Below, in pieces: positions 17,114-24,102 of a stretch of 64,000 bases of DNA. Made by a program: the position numbers and the translations under genes. Source of the DNA: Clostridia bacterium (GTDB taxonomy: Bacteria > Bacillota > Clostridia > Christensenellales > CAG-917). The stretch is taken from assembly GCA_017461985.1 (NCBI GenBank), contig JAFTSA010000001.1, positions 64,301 through 128,300 on the forward strand. The letters run 5' to 3'. Under the pieces are notes generated by a model, which searched no databases, was not told the origin of the DNA, and saw nothing but the letters and a program-made list of their open reading frames with translations. Each line of letters begins with the position of its first letter. Positions within the stretch are counted from its first letter, which is position 1.

Positions 17114-17229
17114 GATGCGCTTGTGTCTGCGCTTATTTACGTATGTTTGTTTACGCTCACCTACGCACTCTTGCATGCACTTCTGTGCCTGCGACTTCGC
17201 GCGCATACATTACTTTCGCGCCCTTGTGC
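17114..17229. repeat. Low-complexity GCGC/GTAC-rich intergenic sequence
   Basis: No plausible ORF. The stretch is built of short alternating motifs such as GCGCTT, TACGTA, TGCATGCA and CGCGCGC, giving many small overlapping palindromes. It forms most of the untranslated end of the chromate-transporter transcript. The rest of the 16913-17229 gap holds the upstream region of the 16912 gene, a GCTTTAT-AGT-ATAAAGC dyad near 16929 and an AGGGTT-GAA-AACCCT hairpin at 17050-17064. Confidence 0.5.
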
Positions 17230-17835
17230 CTACGCGCCGGGGATAAATCCGTACATCAGCACACCCATCACTGCGGATATAAGCACGATGAATATGGGGT
17301 GCAGAGTTTTGCCCTTGATTTTTACGTTTGCCACCACCATCAGCACGCCGAAAATGATGAGGCCGATATAGTCAAAGTGACCGACGCTTTCCCACACCGA
17401 TGACATTGACAATATCACTGAGAGGAAAAGACCAAGAAATACGCTAAGGAGAAGCCCTGTCACCGATGAGCGCACCCCAGTGAAAACCTCTTGCACTGCA
17501 GGCTTTTTCATAAAGCGAGAGTGCAGTTTGACGATGAGAATGATGATGATGACCGAGGGGGCAACCACGCCAAGGGTTGCGCAAAGTGCACCAAGCAGTC
17601 CGTGCCCAAATCCACCAAGACTTTCACCAACAACCGTGCCTGTGTAGGTGGCAATGTTGACCGCAAAGGGGCCGGGAGTGCTTTCGCTTATTGCAATGAA
17701 GTCAATGAGGATTTCCTCACTTATCCAGCCTTGCGCCACCACCTCTTGCATGATGAGGGGTATCATTGCGTGTCCACCGCCTATGGTGAACAAACCTATC
17801 TTGAAAAACACCCAGAAAAGCATAAGGAATTCCAT
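17230..17835 (-). CDS. Chromate transporter family half-protein (second subunit)
   Basis: A protein of 201 residues with five to six hydrophobic helices. It has the family motifs FFKIGLFTIGGGHAMIP and AISESTPGPFAVNIATYTG, which mark one half of the CHR fold. Bacillota often encode CHR transporters as two half-size genes whose products pair in the membrane. The neighbour at 17835 is the other half, and the two genes overlap by one base. The natural substrate in a strict anaerobe is uncertain and need not be chromate. The C-terminus ends at the membrane without a soluble tail. Confidence 0.9.
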   Translation of the reverse strand: MEFLMLFWVFFKIGLFTIGGGHAMIPLIMQEVVAQGWISEEILIDFIAISESTPGPFAVNIATYTGTVVGESLGGFGHGLLGALCATLGVVAPSVIIIILIVKLHSRFMKKPAVQEVFTGVRSSVTGLLLSVFLGLFLSVILSMSSVWESVGHFDYIGLIIFGVLMVVANVKIKGKTLHPIFIVLISAVMGVLMYGFIPGA

Positions 17836-18590
17836 TATTTGTCCCCCTCCTTTTCTGCGGTTTGGTCTATGACGATTTCTCTCACGTTGTCTTCTGTTGC
17901 GGTTTCGTCCTCGGCAGGATTTTCTTCTGCAACGACTTCGTCCTCAATGGAGTTTTCATCTGTTGCGCTTTCATCATTTTGGGTGGATTCAACTGTGTTT
18001 TCAGCGGTGATTTTTCCTTTCTTTTTGGCGTAGGCGTTTTTCACAACCATAAGGATTATGCACAGCACGATCGTCACCAAAATGATGTATATGACACTGA
18101 CGTCTGTCAGGAACGCAACGAGAAAAGCCCCGATTAGAAGCACGAAATCAAACCAATCCTTGCGCATATTGCGGAAAAAGGAGATGACCGCTTTTGCAAT
18201 CAAAACAAGGACACCAGCGCGTATGCCTTTGAACACGTATCCCACCCAAAGATTGTCACGGAAGATATTTATCACGTAGGACAGTGTCATTATGATGACG
18301 ATTGAGGGGAGCATAAGACCAAAGGTTGCAAAGATGCCACCAAATATGCCTGCCTTTTTTGTGCCCACAAAGGTTGCCACGTTGACTGCAACAGCCCCCG
18401 GAGTGCTTTCGGCTATGGCAAAGACGTCCATAAGTTCGGACTTGGTGAGGTATTTATGCTTGTCCACCACCTCACGCTCTATCATTGTGAACATGGCGTA
18501 TCCGCCACCAAATGAAAACAGACCTATTTTGAAAAATAGGACGAAGAGGTGAAGCGCGATCTTAAGTTTTTCCTTGATTTCAGGTTTCAC
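17835..18590 (-). CDS. Chromate transporter family half-protein (first subunit) with acidic tail
   Basis: A protein of 251 residues. The first ~180 are the CHR half-domain, with FFKIGLFSFGGGYAMF and AIAESTPGAVAVNVATFVG. Unlike its partner it has a ~65-residue C-terminal extension that is very rich in Glu, Asp, Thr and Asn (blocks such as EDEVVAEENPAEDETATE), with no recognised fold. Such tails are not part of the family core and could be a flexible cytoplasmic interaction region. First gene of the pair. Confidence 0.9.
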   Translation of the reverse strand: MKPEIKEKLKIALHLFVLFFKIGLFSFGGGYAMFTMIEREVVDKHKYLTKSELMDVFAIAESTPGAVAVNVATFVGTKKAGIFGGIFATFGLMLPSIVIIMTLSYVINIFRDNLWVGYVFKGIRAGVLVLIAKAVISFFRNMRKDWFDFVLLIGAFLVAFLTDVSVIYIILVTIVLCIILMVVKNAYAKKKGKITAENTVESTQNDESATDENSIEDEVVAEENPAEDETATEDNVREIVIDQTAEKEGDK

Positions 18591-18616
18591 GATGCTATTT
18601 TAATATATTTTCCGTC

Positions 18617-18645
18617 TTTACACAAGTGCTTTTAGATGTTAAAAT
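18617..18645 (+). promoter_or_regulatory. Promoter predicted to give a leaderless mRNA
   Basis: TTTACA (18617-18622), a 17-base spacer and TAAAAT (18640-18645). Only six bases separate the -10 box from the ATG at 18652, so transcription should begin at or next to the start codon. Confidence 0.65.
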
Positions 18646-18651
18646 CTTATT

Positions 18652-19593
18652 ATGGAAACTTATGAAATCATCATTGTAGCAATCGTAGCCGTCGTGGTGG
18701 CACTGGTCGCCCTCTTTGCAGTGGCAGGGTATTCCTTCTTCAAGGGCATATTCAAGCGCAAGCCCTTTAGCCTTCTTGGTGAAAAGAAACACGAAACCCA
18801 GCAACGTCTCCTCATCAAAGAGGCTCGCAAAAAGGCAATAGAGCACCTTGAAACCTTGCCCGTTGAAATGCTGGACGTCACCACCTTCGACGGACTGACC
18901 TTGAAAGGAAGGCTTTATAAAACCCCCAACGACAACCCCGACAAAAGGATTGTCATCTGTGTCCACGGCTACACCTCTCACGGCAGAAGAGAGTACGCCG
19001 CCTACGTGCCTTTTTTGCACAGCCAAGGCCTTGACGTGCTCCTTGTTGACGACAGAGCCCACGGAGATAGCGAGGGCACACATACAGGCTTTTCCGTCCT
19101 TGACCGCATTGACGTGAAATACTGGGTGGAGAAGATGAAAGCGGACTACGAAAAGATTTATCTTTTCGGCATCTCAATGGGGGCAGCAACGGTGGCTATG
19201 GTAGGCGCAGATATGCCTGAAATTGCAGGTGTCGTCTTTGACTGCGGATTCACTGAGCCCATGGAAGTGTTCAAAGCAACCGTCAAACGCCACGCTCCCG
19301 TCATCTTTGCACTGCCTGTATTCTTCTTTGGCAGAATTTGGTGCAAACTTATTTTGGGCTTTGACTTCAAAAAGGTGTCCGCTCTTGAAGAAGTGAAAAA
19401 GGCAAAATGTCCTTTCCTTTTCATACACGGCACCGCAGACCCCACCGTGCCCAAATATATGTCAGACGAAATGTACGCCGCTTGTGGCAGCGAAAACAAA
19501 GTGCAAGCAATTTTTGAAGGGGCAGAGCACGTGGCTTGCTACTATCTTGAAACCGAAAGATACGAAAACCTGTTGAAAGAATTTTTCAAATAA
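18652..19593 (+). CDS. Membrane-anchored alpha/beta hydrolase
   Basis: A protein of 313 residues. An N-terminal hydrophobic segment (about residues 4-28) is followed by a basic stretch, as in a signal anchor. The hydrolase domain has IVICVHGYTSHGRRE, the D-D-R-A-H-G-D-S-E-G strand motif, nucleophile elbow GISMGAAT, acid loop IHGTADPTVP and the final His in GAEHVACYY, so the triad is complete. Paralogue of 3164-4042, but with the regular Asp. No ribosome site precedes the ATG, and the promoter spacing predicts a leaderless transcript. Substrate unknown; surface esterase or peptidase-like hydrolase are the options. Confidence 0.82.
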   Translation: METYEIIIVAIVAVVVALVALFAVAGYSFFKGIFKRKPFSLLGEKKHETQQRLLIKEARKKAIEHLETLPVEMLDVTTFDGLTLKGRLYKTPNDNPDKRIVICVHGYTSHGRREYAAYVPFLHSQGLDVLLVDDRAHGDSEGTHTGFSVLDRIDVKYWVEKMKADYEKIYLFGISMGAATVAMVGADMPEIAGVVFDCGFTEPMEVFKATVKRHAPVIFALPVFFFGRIWCKLILGFDFKKVSALEEVKKAKCPFLFIHGTADPTVPKYMSDEMYAACGSENKVQAIFEGAEHVACYYLETERYENLLKEFFK

Positions 19594-19605
19594 ATCAAAA
19601 TTGAG

Positions 19606-19634
19606 TGTACAAAACAAAATTGGTGTGCTAGAAT
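19606..19634 (+). promoter_or_regulatory. Promoter of the ferredoxin gene
   Basis: TGTACA (19606-19611), a 17-base spacer and TAGAAT (19629-19634) with an extended -10 TGC. About 50 bases upstream of the ferredoxin start. Confidence 0.45.
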
Positions 19635-19684
19635 AATATTGCGAAAGCGAAGCGACGCGGATTAAAACTATAAGGAGAATCACT

Positions 19685-19855
19685 ATGGCAAGACTTATCA
19701 ATGACGAATGCATTATGTGTGGTGCATGTGCAGACACCTGCCCCGTCAACGCAATTTCAGAAGGCGACGGCAAATTTGTTATCAACGCAGACGAATGTAT
19801 CGACTGTGGCGCATGTGAAGATGGTTGCCCCGTTGGCGCAATCGTTGAAGCATAA
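19685..19855 (+). CDS. 2[4Fe-4S] ferredoxin
   Basis: A 56-residue clostridial-type ferredoxin with two cluster motifs, CIMCGACADTCP and CIDCGACEDGCP, about 29 residues apart, each with four cysteines. The length equals the classical clostridial protein. It is a low-potential electron carrier and a natural partner of the Rnf complex encoded at 48.4-53.6 kb, as well as of hydrogenases or pyruvate:ferredoxin oxidoreductase elsewhere. AAGGAG precedes the ATG. It has its own promoter and terminator, so it is a monocistronic, probably highly expressed gene. Confidence 0.96.
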   Translation: MARLINDECIMCGACADTCPVNAISEGDGKFVINADECIDCGACEDGCPVGAIVEA

Positions 19856-19873
19856 TTAACACAACAAAAGAAC

Positions 19874-19900
19874 AAAGCGACCCTAGCGGTCGCTTTTTCT
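19874..19900 (+). terminator. Terminator of the ferredoxin gene
   Basis: AAAGCGACC with GGTCGCTTT around a five-base loop, followed by a T-rich run. Confidence 0.85.
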
Positions 19901-19903
19901 TTT

Positions 19904-19990
19904 GCAAAGCGCAAGGCTTTGCAGTTATATTTCTCGCAAGCGAGAAGTTATATTTTGCTACGCAAAGTTATATTCCCGCGAGAGAATATG
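19904..19990. repeat. Array of small hairpins separated by AGTTATAT
   Basis: Successive short stem-loops, GCAAAG/CTTTGC (19904-19922), TTCTCGC-AA-GCGAGAA (19931-19946), TTTGC-TAC-GCAAA (19954-19966) and a degenerate TTCCCGCGAGAGAA (from 19973), are each separated by the same AGTTATAT linker (19923, 19946 and 19966). The spacing is about 20 bases. No coding potential. Confidence 0.75.
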
Positions 19991-20279
19991 TCCCCCTTCC
20001 TCACGTGTTTCCCCCATTTGCCATTCGGCAAAGCCCTACGGGCAGGGCAACACTCGGCGCGCGCACATTAAGCGGCGTCGCCTCATTATGCCACTTGTCG
20101 CTTTGGTGCAAAAAAAACAGAGCGCACCAGCGACTGCGTACAAATTCTGGTGCTTGGCACTCGCTTCGGTCGTCGCCACTGCTCCTCCAATTCCGTCTTC
20201 GAATGAGCAAGTGCTTGTATAAGACGCCCTGAATAAGCAAATTGCCACAATAGCACTTGTCTTGGGTTGCAAGACAAAT
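19991..20279. other. Structured intergenic region without a gene
   Basis: I see no credible ORF here. The sequence is rich in short perfect hairpins with three- or four-base loops: TTTGCC-ATTC-GGCAAA (20017-20032), GCCC-TAC-GGGC (20033-20043) and GTGC-TTG-GCAC (20150-20160). A longer stem, TGGTGC (20104-20109) with GCACCA (20124-20129), encloses an A tract. Its style matches the hairpin array just upstream and the element beside tRNA-Pro. It could be a non-coding RNA or a decayed repeat. Confidence 0.5.
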
Positions 20280-20307
20280 AAAAAAGCACTCAATCGAGTG
20301 CTTTTTT
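20279..20307. terminator. Bidirectional terminator before degV
   Basis: AAAAAGCACTC with GAGTGCTTTTT around AATC. A and T runs on both sides let it end the minus-strand degV transcript and any rightward RNA. Confidence 0.8.
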
Positions 20308-21195
20308 TTAAAATCTAAATGGGATTTTGTCTTCGCAGAGATAGTGCAGTGTCAGTCCACCTTTTCCAAGGTGTGAGCCCACGATTGCGGATATGTCACC
20401 GACGTACACTTTGATGCCGGGGAATTTTTCCTCCACCATCTTCTTCAACACTTCTGCGTCGTCGTCTGCGTCGCAACTGCCTATGAAAGCCACTTTGTTG
20501 TCGTAGCCCTTCGTCTTTGCCACCATTTTGTCCACGAGGGTACGAAGAGCCAGCTTTCTGCCCATCATCGTGTTTGTGGGCACAAGTTTTCCTTCATCAC
20601 TGACCATAAGCACAGGCTTCATTTTGAGGGCTTGACCAACAACAGCAGTACCTTTGCTGACACGACCACCACGATAGAGGTGATTCATATCGTCAACAGT
20701 GAATACGTGTCCTATATGGTTTCTTAATTCGGTGAGATACTCTGCATTTTCATCAATGGTTGCACCCTCATCACGCTTTCTGAGAGCATAATAGGCAAGA
20801 AGACCTTCACCGCTTGCGGCGCACAAACTGTCCACCACAACAACTTTGTTGTTGGGGTAGAGAGATTCAAGTTCCTTTGCGGCGGAGATATAACTTTCGT
20901 GGCAACCACTGAGGGCAGAGGTGAATCCGACGTGTAACACGTCGTAGCCATCTCTCAAAAATTCACCGAAAAACTCCTTAGCTTCTTCAACTGTAACCAT
21001 TGAGGTTGAGGAGGTTTTGCCTTCAGCAAGAGCGGAGTAGAATTCCTTGGTGCTGAGATACGGATTTGTTTTGCCATCATAAAGCACTCCGTCCATGACG
21101 TAGGCCATATCAATGATGTGAAAATCCTTTTCAGTGTCTTTTAGGGCCGCAGGGTAGTCCGCAGTCATATCTGTTGTGATGATATATTTTTCCAT
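20308..21195 (-). CDS. DegV family fatty-acid-binding protein
   Basis: A protein of 295 residues, normal for DegV. Domain 1 has IITTDMTADYP and the lipid-head-group loop T-S-S-T-S-M. Conserved F-T-S-A-L-S-G and VVDSLCAASGEG follow, then the RGGRVSKG segment and a C-terminal GSHLGKGGLTLHY. DegV/FakB proteins bind a fatty acid and present it to the kinase FakA for phosphorylation and phospholipid synthesis. No fakA is present in the window. GAGGT precedes the ATG. Monocistronic, with a bidirectional terminator. Confidence 0.92.
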   Translation of the reverse strand: MEKYIITTDMTADYPAALKDTEKDFHIIDMAYVMDGVLYDGKTNPYLSTKEFYSALAEGKTSSTSMVTVEEAKEFFGEFLRDGYDVLHVGFTSALSGCHESYISAAKELESLYPNNKVVVVDSLCAASGEGLLAYYALRKRDEGATIDENAEYLTELRNHIGHVFTVDDMNHLYRGGRVSKGTAVVGQALKMKPVLMVSDEGKLVPTNTMMGRKLALRTLVDKMVAKTKGYDNKVAFIGSCDADDDAEVLKKMVEEKFPGIKVYVGDISAIVGSHLGKGGLTLHYLCEDKIPFRF

Positions 21196-21340
21196 ACCTC
21201 AAAAATATCACAAAACTGATAAGTTGTCAATAATGGCACACCCAACACCAAAGGATTAAAGTGTCGAATTTTAGTGTGAAAAAAGTGGTGGACAACTTGA
21301 AAGAAAAGTGTTAAGTTTATAGTACCAGTAGGAGTGAATT

Positions 21341-22204
21341 ATGTTTCAAAACAATTTGTCAGCAATAAGTGGAGAAGCCCTTATGATAATTCTTTCCCTT
21401 GTGGCAGGGGTGGCAGGCACCGGAATCGGTGGCGTCATCGGCGTTTTTTTGAAAAACAAGGGAAGCAAGGTTATGAGCAGAGTCTTGTCCTTTGCGGGCG
21501 GTGTCATGGTGGGCATCGTCGCTTTTGAAATGGTCCCCGAAGCGGTCAGTGAAACAGTGGTTGACGGCAAGGACTGGACGGGTGTCCTTATTGCGGTATC
21601 ATCGGTTGTGGTGGGCATTTTGTCCATCTACGGACTGAACAAACTTCTTGACGTCCTTGAAAACGTGAGAGAAACACACCGCAAGCCTGCAGAACTTCAT
21701 CACGAAACAGCAATCCTTGAACTCAACAGCAGTGGGGAACTTGGCAACGGCGTGTCAAAGAAAAGGATGCTGAAAGCAGGTCTTGTTATGTTGTTTGCTA
21801 TTGCACTGCACAACTTTCCCGAAGGTATGGCAATCGGCGCAAGTGGTCTTGCAGACAAGAGCGCAGGCATCTTGGTTGCGATCATGATTGCCGTCCACGA
21901 TATCCCCGAGGGTATGACCATATCAGCACCTCTTGCAGGTGGTGGTGTGGGCGCTTGGAAAGCAATAGGGCTCACCGCTCTTGCAGGTTTTGCTACAGTC
22001 ATCGGCGCAGGCATAGGCTTGCTTGTTGGCGGACTGGGAGCAATCGCCACAGGCATCTGTATGGGATTTGCAGGAGGCGCAATGCTTTACGTCACTTTTT
22101 GCGAAATACTCCCTCAAGCAACCCTTATGGAAGAGGGCAGAGTGCCCGCAGTCAGTATGCTTGTGGGCATCGTGTGCACGATGTTGTTTGTCTATCTGTT
22201 CTAA
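21341..22204 (+). CDS. ZIP family divalent metal transporter
   Basis: A protein of 287 residues with about eight membrane helices. Helix 4 carries HNFPEGMAIGASG and helix 5 carries HDIPEGMTISAP, the metal-binding pair of ZIP transporters (ZupT/GufA group). A hydrophilic loop of ~35 residues with H-H-E-T sits between helices 3 and 4, as usual. It probably imports Zn2+ or other divalent metals. AGGAG lies eight bases before the ATG at 21341. Terminated by a strong hairpin at 22249. Confidence 0.92.
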   Translation: MFQNNLSAISGEALMIILSLVAGVAGTGIGGVIGVFLKNKGSKVMSRVLSFAGGVMVGIVAFEMVPEAVSETVVDGKDWTGVLIAVSSVVVGILSIYGLNKLLDVLENVRETHRKPAELHHETAILELNSSGELGNGVSKKRMLKAGLVMLFAIALHNFPEGMAIGASGLADKSAGILVAIMIAVHDIPEGMTISAPLAGGGVGAWKAIGLTALAGFATVIGAGIGLLVGGLGAIATGICMGFAGGAMLYVTFCEILPQATLMEEGRVPAVSMLVGIVCTMLFVYLF

Positions 22205-22248
22205 AAAGGCAGAACACAAAGCCTCAACACAAAATCAAAGAAAAAAAC

Positions 22249-22277
22249 AAAAACGGACGATGATCGTCCGTTTTTTT
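22249..22277. terminator. Bidirectional terminator between the ZIP gene and DUF2804
   Basis: AAAACGGACGA with TCGTCCGTTTT around TGA, A-rich before and T-rich after. A close relative of the hairpin at 31281-31312. Confidence 0.85.
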
Positions 22278-22295
22278 GATGTTAAAGTCTGTTTT

Positions 22296-23342
22296 TTACC
22301 ACTTGTTGTGGACTTTTTCTGCAAAGCCCAGTTCGTGGTCAAGTTCAATGACTGTGCCGTCATCAAGGGTGCAAGTGCCTGTAAACCAACCAAATACTTG
22401 GTGAGGAATCATGCACATGACTTTCAGGTCAAAGGGCTCGTAGCGGTCAATGATAGGGGTGAAGGTCAAGTCCATTCTGCCGTCTTCACTCTTGAAGGTC
22501 CAGTCCTCCATATATCTAGGTTTGCCCTCGTCATCGCCGGGGATTCCAAACACAACTTTCACGGGGAGTTTGTGTGCCTTGCCGTTGTAGAAGAGCATAT
22601 CTTCAGTTGCAGCGGAGGTGTTGCCAAAGCCGTATCCCAAGTTGAAGCCAAAGGTTTTGCCGTCTTTGAGACGGGTGTGGAGACTGCCCCAATACCAAGT
22701 GTTGTCATAAGTCCAAACACCACGGCCCCAGTCAAGAGTGCCCATAGAGTCTTCCTTATTGAAAGGACATTCTCTGCCATTGAGAGAGAAAGAGCCTTCT
22801 GCACTCATGCAGTTGACTTTTGAGTTGAAATAGAAATATCCGTCACGGTCAAAGGGAGTTGCAATGACCATACATTCTTCGGGTGCGTCGGTGAGGGTGA
22901 CGTCCCATTTGACAGTTGTGCCACGTTTGTCTGCGTTGGGATATTCACCGGTGAGGCGACGAGTTGTGCCGTCGTTTTCAAACTTCATCCAAGTTTTGCC
23001 GTTTTTCCAGAAACAATCACCTTTTTCAAAGGTTGCAGGCATATTCAACTTGCCCATAGGGAAGAAGAAGATACTGCTGTTGGTGAATTGAGCGGGGGTG
23101 ACAAAGTCGATGACAGAGATTGACAGGGCACCTACGTATCCCATATCTGCCATAGTGAGGCAGAGGGCGTATTCCTTGTTGGAGATATAGTAGTAATCCC
23201 ACTCTTTCAAACGAGTGCGCTTTGCGGTGATTTTTTTGTTGTCATATTCCCAGTTGAGCCTTTTGGCGTACCCCGGCTCTGCAATATTGCCCTTGTCGTC
23301 AAGGAGCGGTTTTTTGACCAATACTTCGTGTTGTTCTTGCAT
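22296..23342 (-). CDS. DUF2804 domain-containing protein
   Basis: A protein of 348 residues matching DUF2804 throughout. The hallmarks are the N-terminal G-Y-A-K-R-L-N-W-E-Y region, the R-L-K-E-W-D-Y-Y segment, MGTLDWGRGVWTYDNTWYWG in the middle and FGFNLGYGFG. No signal peptide or membrane segment. The predicted fold is a lipocalin-like beta-sandwich, but the role of the family is unknown. GAGG precedes the ATG at 23342. It stands alone, bounded by a shared terminator on its 3' side. Confidence 0.88.
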   Translation of the reverse strand: MQEQHEVLVKKPLLDDKGNIAEPGYAKRLNWEYDNKKITAKRTRLKEWDYYYISNKEYALCLTMADMGYVGALSISVIDFVTPAQFTNSSIFFFPMGKLNMPATFEKGDCFWKNGKTWMKFENDGTTRRLTGEYPNADKRGTTVKWDVTLTDAPEECMVIATPFDRDGYFYFNSKVNCMSAEGSFSLNGRECPFNKEDSMGTLDWGRGVWTYDNTWYWGSLHTRLKDGKTFGFNLGYGFGNTSAATEDMLFYNGKAHKLPVKVVFGIPGDDEGKPRYMEDWTFKSEDGRMDLTFTPIIDRYEPFDLKVMCMIPHQVFGWFTGTCTLDDGTVIELDHELGFAEKVHNKW

Positions 23343-23451
23343 AGTGGCCTCCTAATGTTTATACAAACATTTTATAACAAAAAAAATCCGCAGTCAATAC
23401 GGATTTTTGCAGTTTTACACTATTAAAACACCTTTTTGGGCGGTTAAAGTG

Positions 23452-23787
23452 CTATTTTATCTCGTGCTCACACCAACAGCGGTTGCCACAATGAGGGCAG
23501 TCCACAAGTCGCTTGGAGGGTGAGTGCATGCTGACGAGCACTTGGAAGGGTCTGCCTTTGAACTCCATATTGCAGCAACTGCACTTGAAATAGGAGTGTG
23601 TCATCATGACGGCCATAGCCACCGAAACAAACAATAAAAACGCCCCTGCAAACACGGCGGTGACAATGGTGTTGGTGTGGTTGTCCCCCACCTTTTCAAC
23701 AATGAGCAGAGCAAAGACAATCGTCACAATCAGTGACAATATTGAAAGGCTGATAAAAATTTCAAATGCGCGTTTTGCTTTTGACAT
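23452..23787 (-). CDS. Small two-helix membrane protein with C-terminal zinc ribbon
   Basis: A protein of 111 residues. Two hydrophobic helices (about 10-32 and 41-62) are followed by a cytoplasmic-looking tail with two Cys pairs, C-S-C-C and C-P-H-C, plus a last C-W-C. That spacing suggests a zinc-ribbon module. This architecture is common in uncharacterised Firmicutes proteins; I cannot assign a function. It lies between DUF2804 (same strand, 110 bases away) and the tRNA-Gln gene on the other strand. Confidence 0.7.
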   Translation of the reverse strand: MSKAKRAFEIFISLSILSLIVTIVFALLIVEKVGDNHTNTIVTAVFAGAFLLFVSVAMAVMMTHSYFKCSCCNMEFKGRPFQVLVSMHSPSKRLVDCPHCGNRCWCEHEIK

Positions 23788-23861
23788 AATTCACCGATAA
23801 AATTATATCCCACCTTTGGTGGAAAGTCAACGAGCAAAACTTTCAAAATGCTTTCGTTTGC

Positions 23862-23890
23862 TTGTGTTTCAACTGAAAAAGGAATATAAT
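23862..23890 (+). promoter_or_regulatory. Promoter of tRNA-Gln
   Basis: TTGTGT (23862-23867), a 17-base spacer and a perfect TATAAT (23885-23890), placing the start site a few bases before the tRNA 5' end at 23902. Confidence 0.65.
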
Positions 23891-23901
23891 GTCCACATCG
23901 G

Positions 23902-23975
23902 TGGGGCTTGGTGTAGTGGTAGCACACGGGCCTCTGACTCCCTTAGTGTAGGTTCGATTCCTATAGCCCCTGCCA
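23902..23975 (+). tRNA. tRNA-Gln (anticodon CUG), anticodon stem imperfect
   Basis: A 74-base cloverleaf with encoded CCA. The anticodon loop CTCTGAC gives CUG with U33 and A37. The D-loop A14, G18 and G19 and the T-loop TTCGATT are canonical, and discriminator G73 fits Gln. The anticodon stem has only three pairs (GGG/CCC), flanked by C-U mismatches at 27-43 and 31-39, and 1-72 is U-U. The gene has a good promoter and terminator, so it appears expressed. Confidence 0.75.
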
Positions 23976-23976
23976 A

Positions 23977-24007
23977 AACGCAAGCAAAACACTGCTTGCG
24001 TTCTTTT
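23977..24007 (+). terminator. Terminator of tRNA-Gln
   Basis: AACGCAAGCA with TGCTTGCGTT around a six-base loop, starting two bases after CCA and ending in a T run. Confidence 0.85.
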
Positions 24008-24033
24008 TATAGCCATTTGCGTGAACAAAAGGT

Positions 24034-24062
24034 TTGACACAAGTGTCAAAAGCCCATATAAT
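24034..24062 (+). promoter_or_regulatory. Consensus promoter of proS with a dyad over the -35 box
   Basis: Perfect TTGACA (24034-24039), a 17-base spacer and perfect TATAAT (24057-24062). The -35 box is the left arm of the perfect dyad TTGACACAAGTGTCAA (24034-24049). Confidence 0.85.
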
Positions 24063-24102
24063 ATATATTCGATAAATTAGTCAACCGAAATCGGAGGCAA
24101 TT

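Noticed and set aside
19991-20279. Small ORFs of 75-106 codons on both strands in the intergenic region
   Set aside because: Composition is dominated by hairpins, codons are unlike the genes around, no ribosome sites are found, and different frames are open on both strands.
19904-20279. CRISPR array
   Set aside because: Units are not identical repeats with unique spacers. The linker is only eight bases and the hairpins vary, with no cas genes in the window.
19991-20279. IS200/IS605-type end or insertion sequence
   Set aside because: No transposase (TnpA or TnpB) remnant is found in any frame and there are no terminal repeats.
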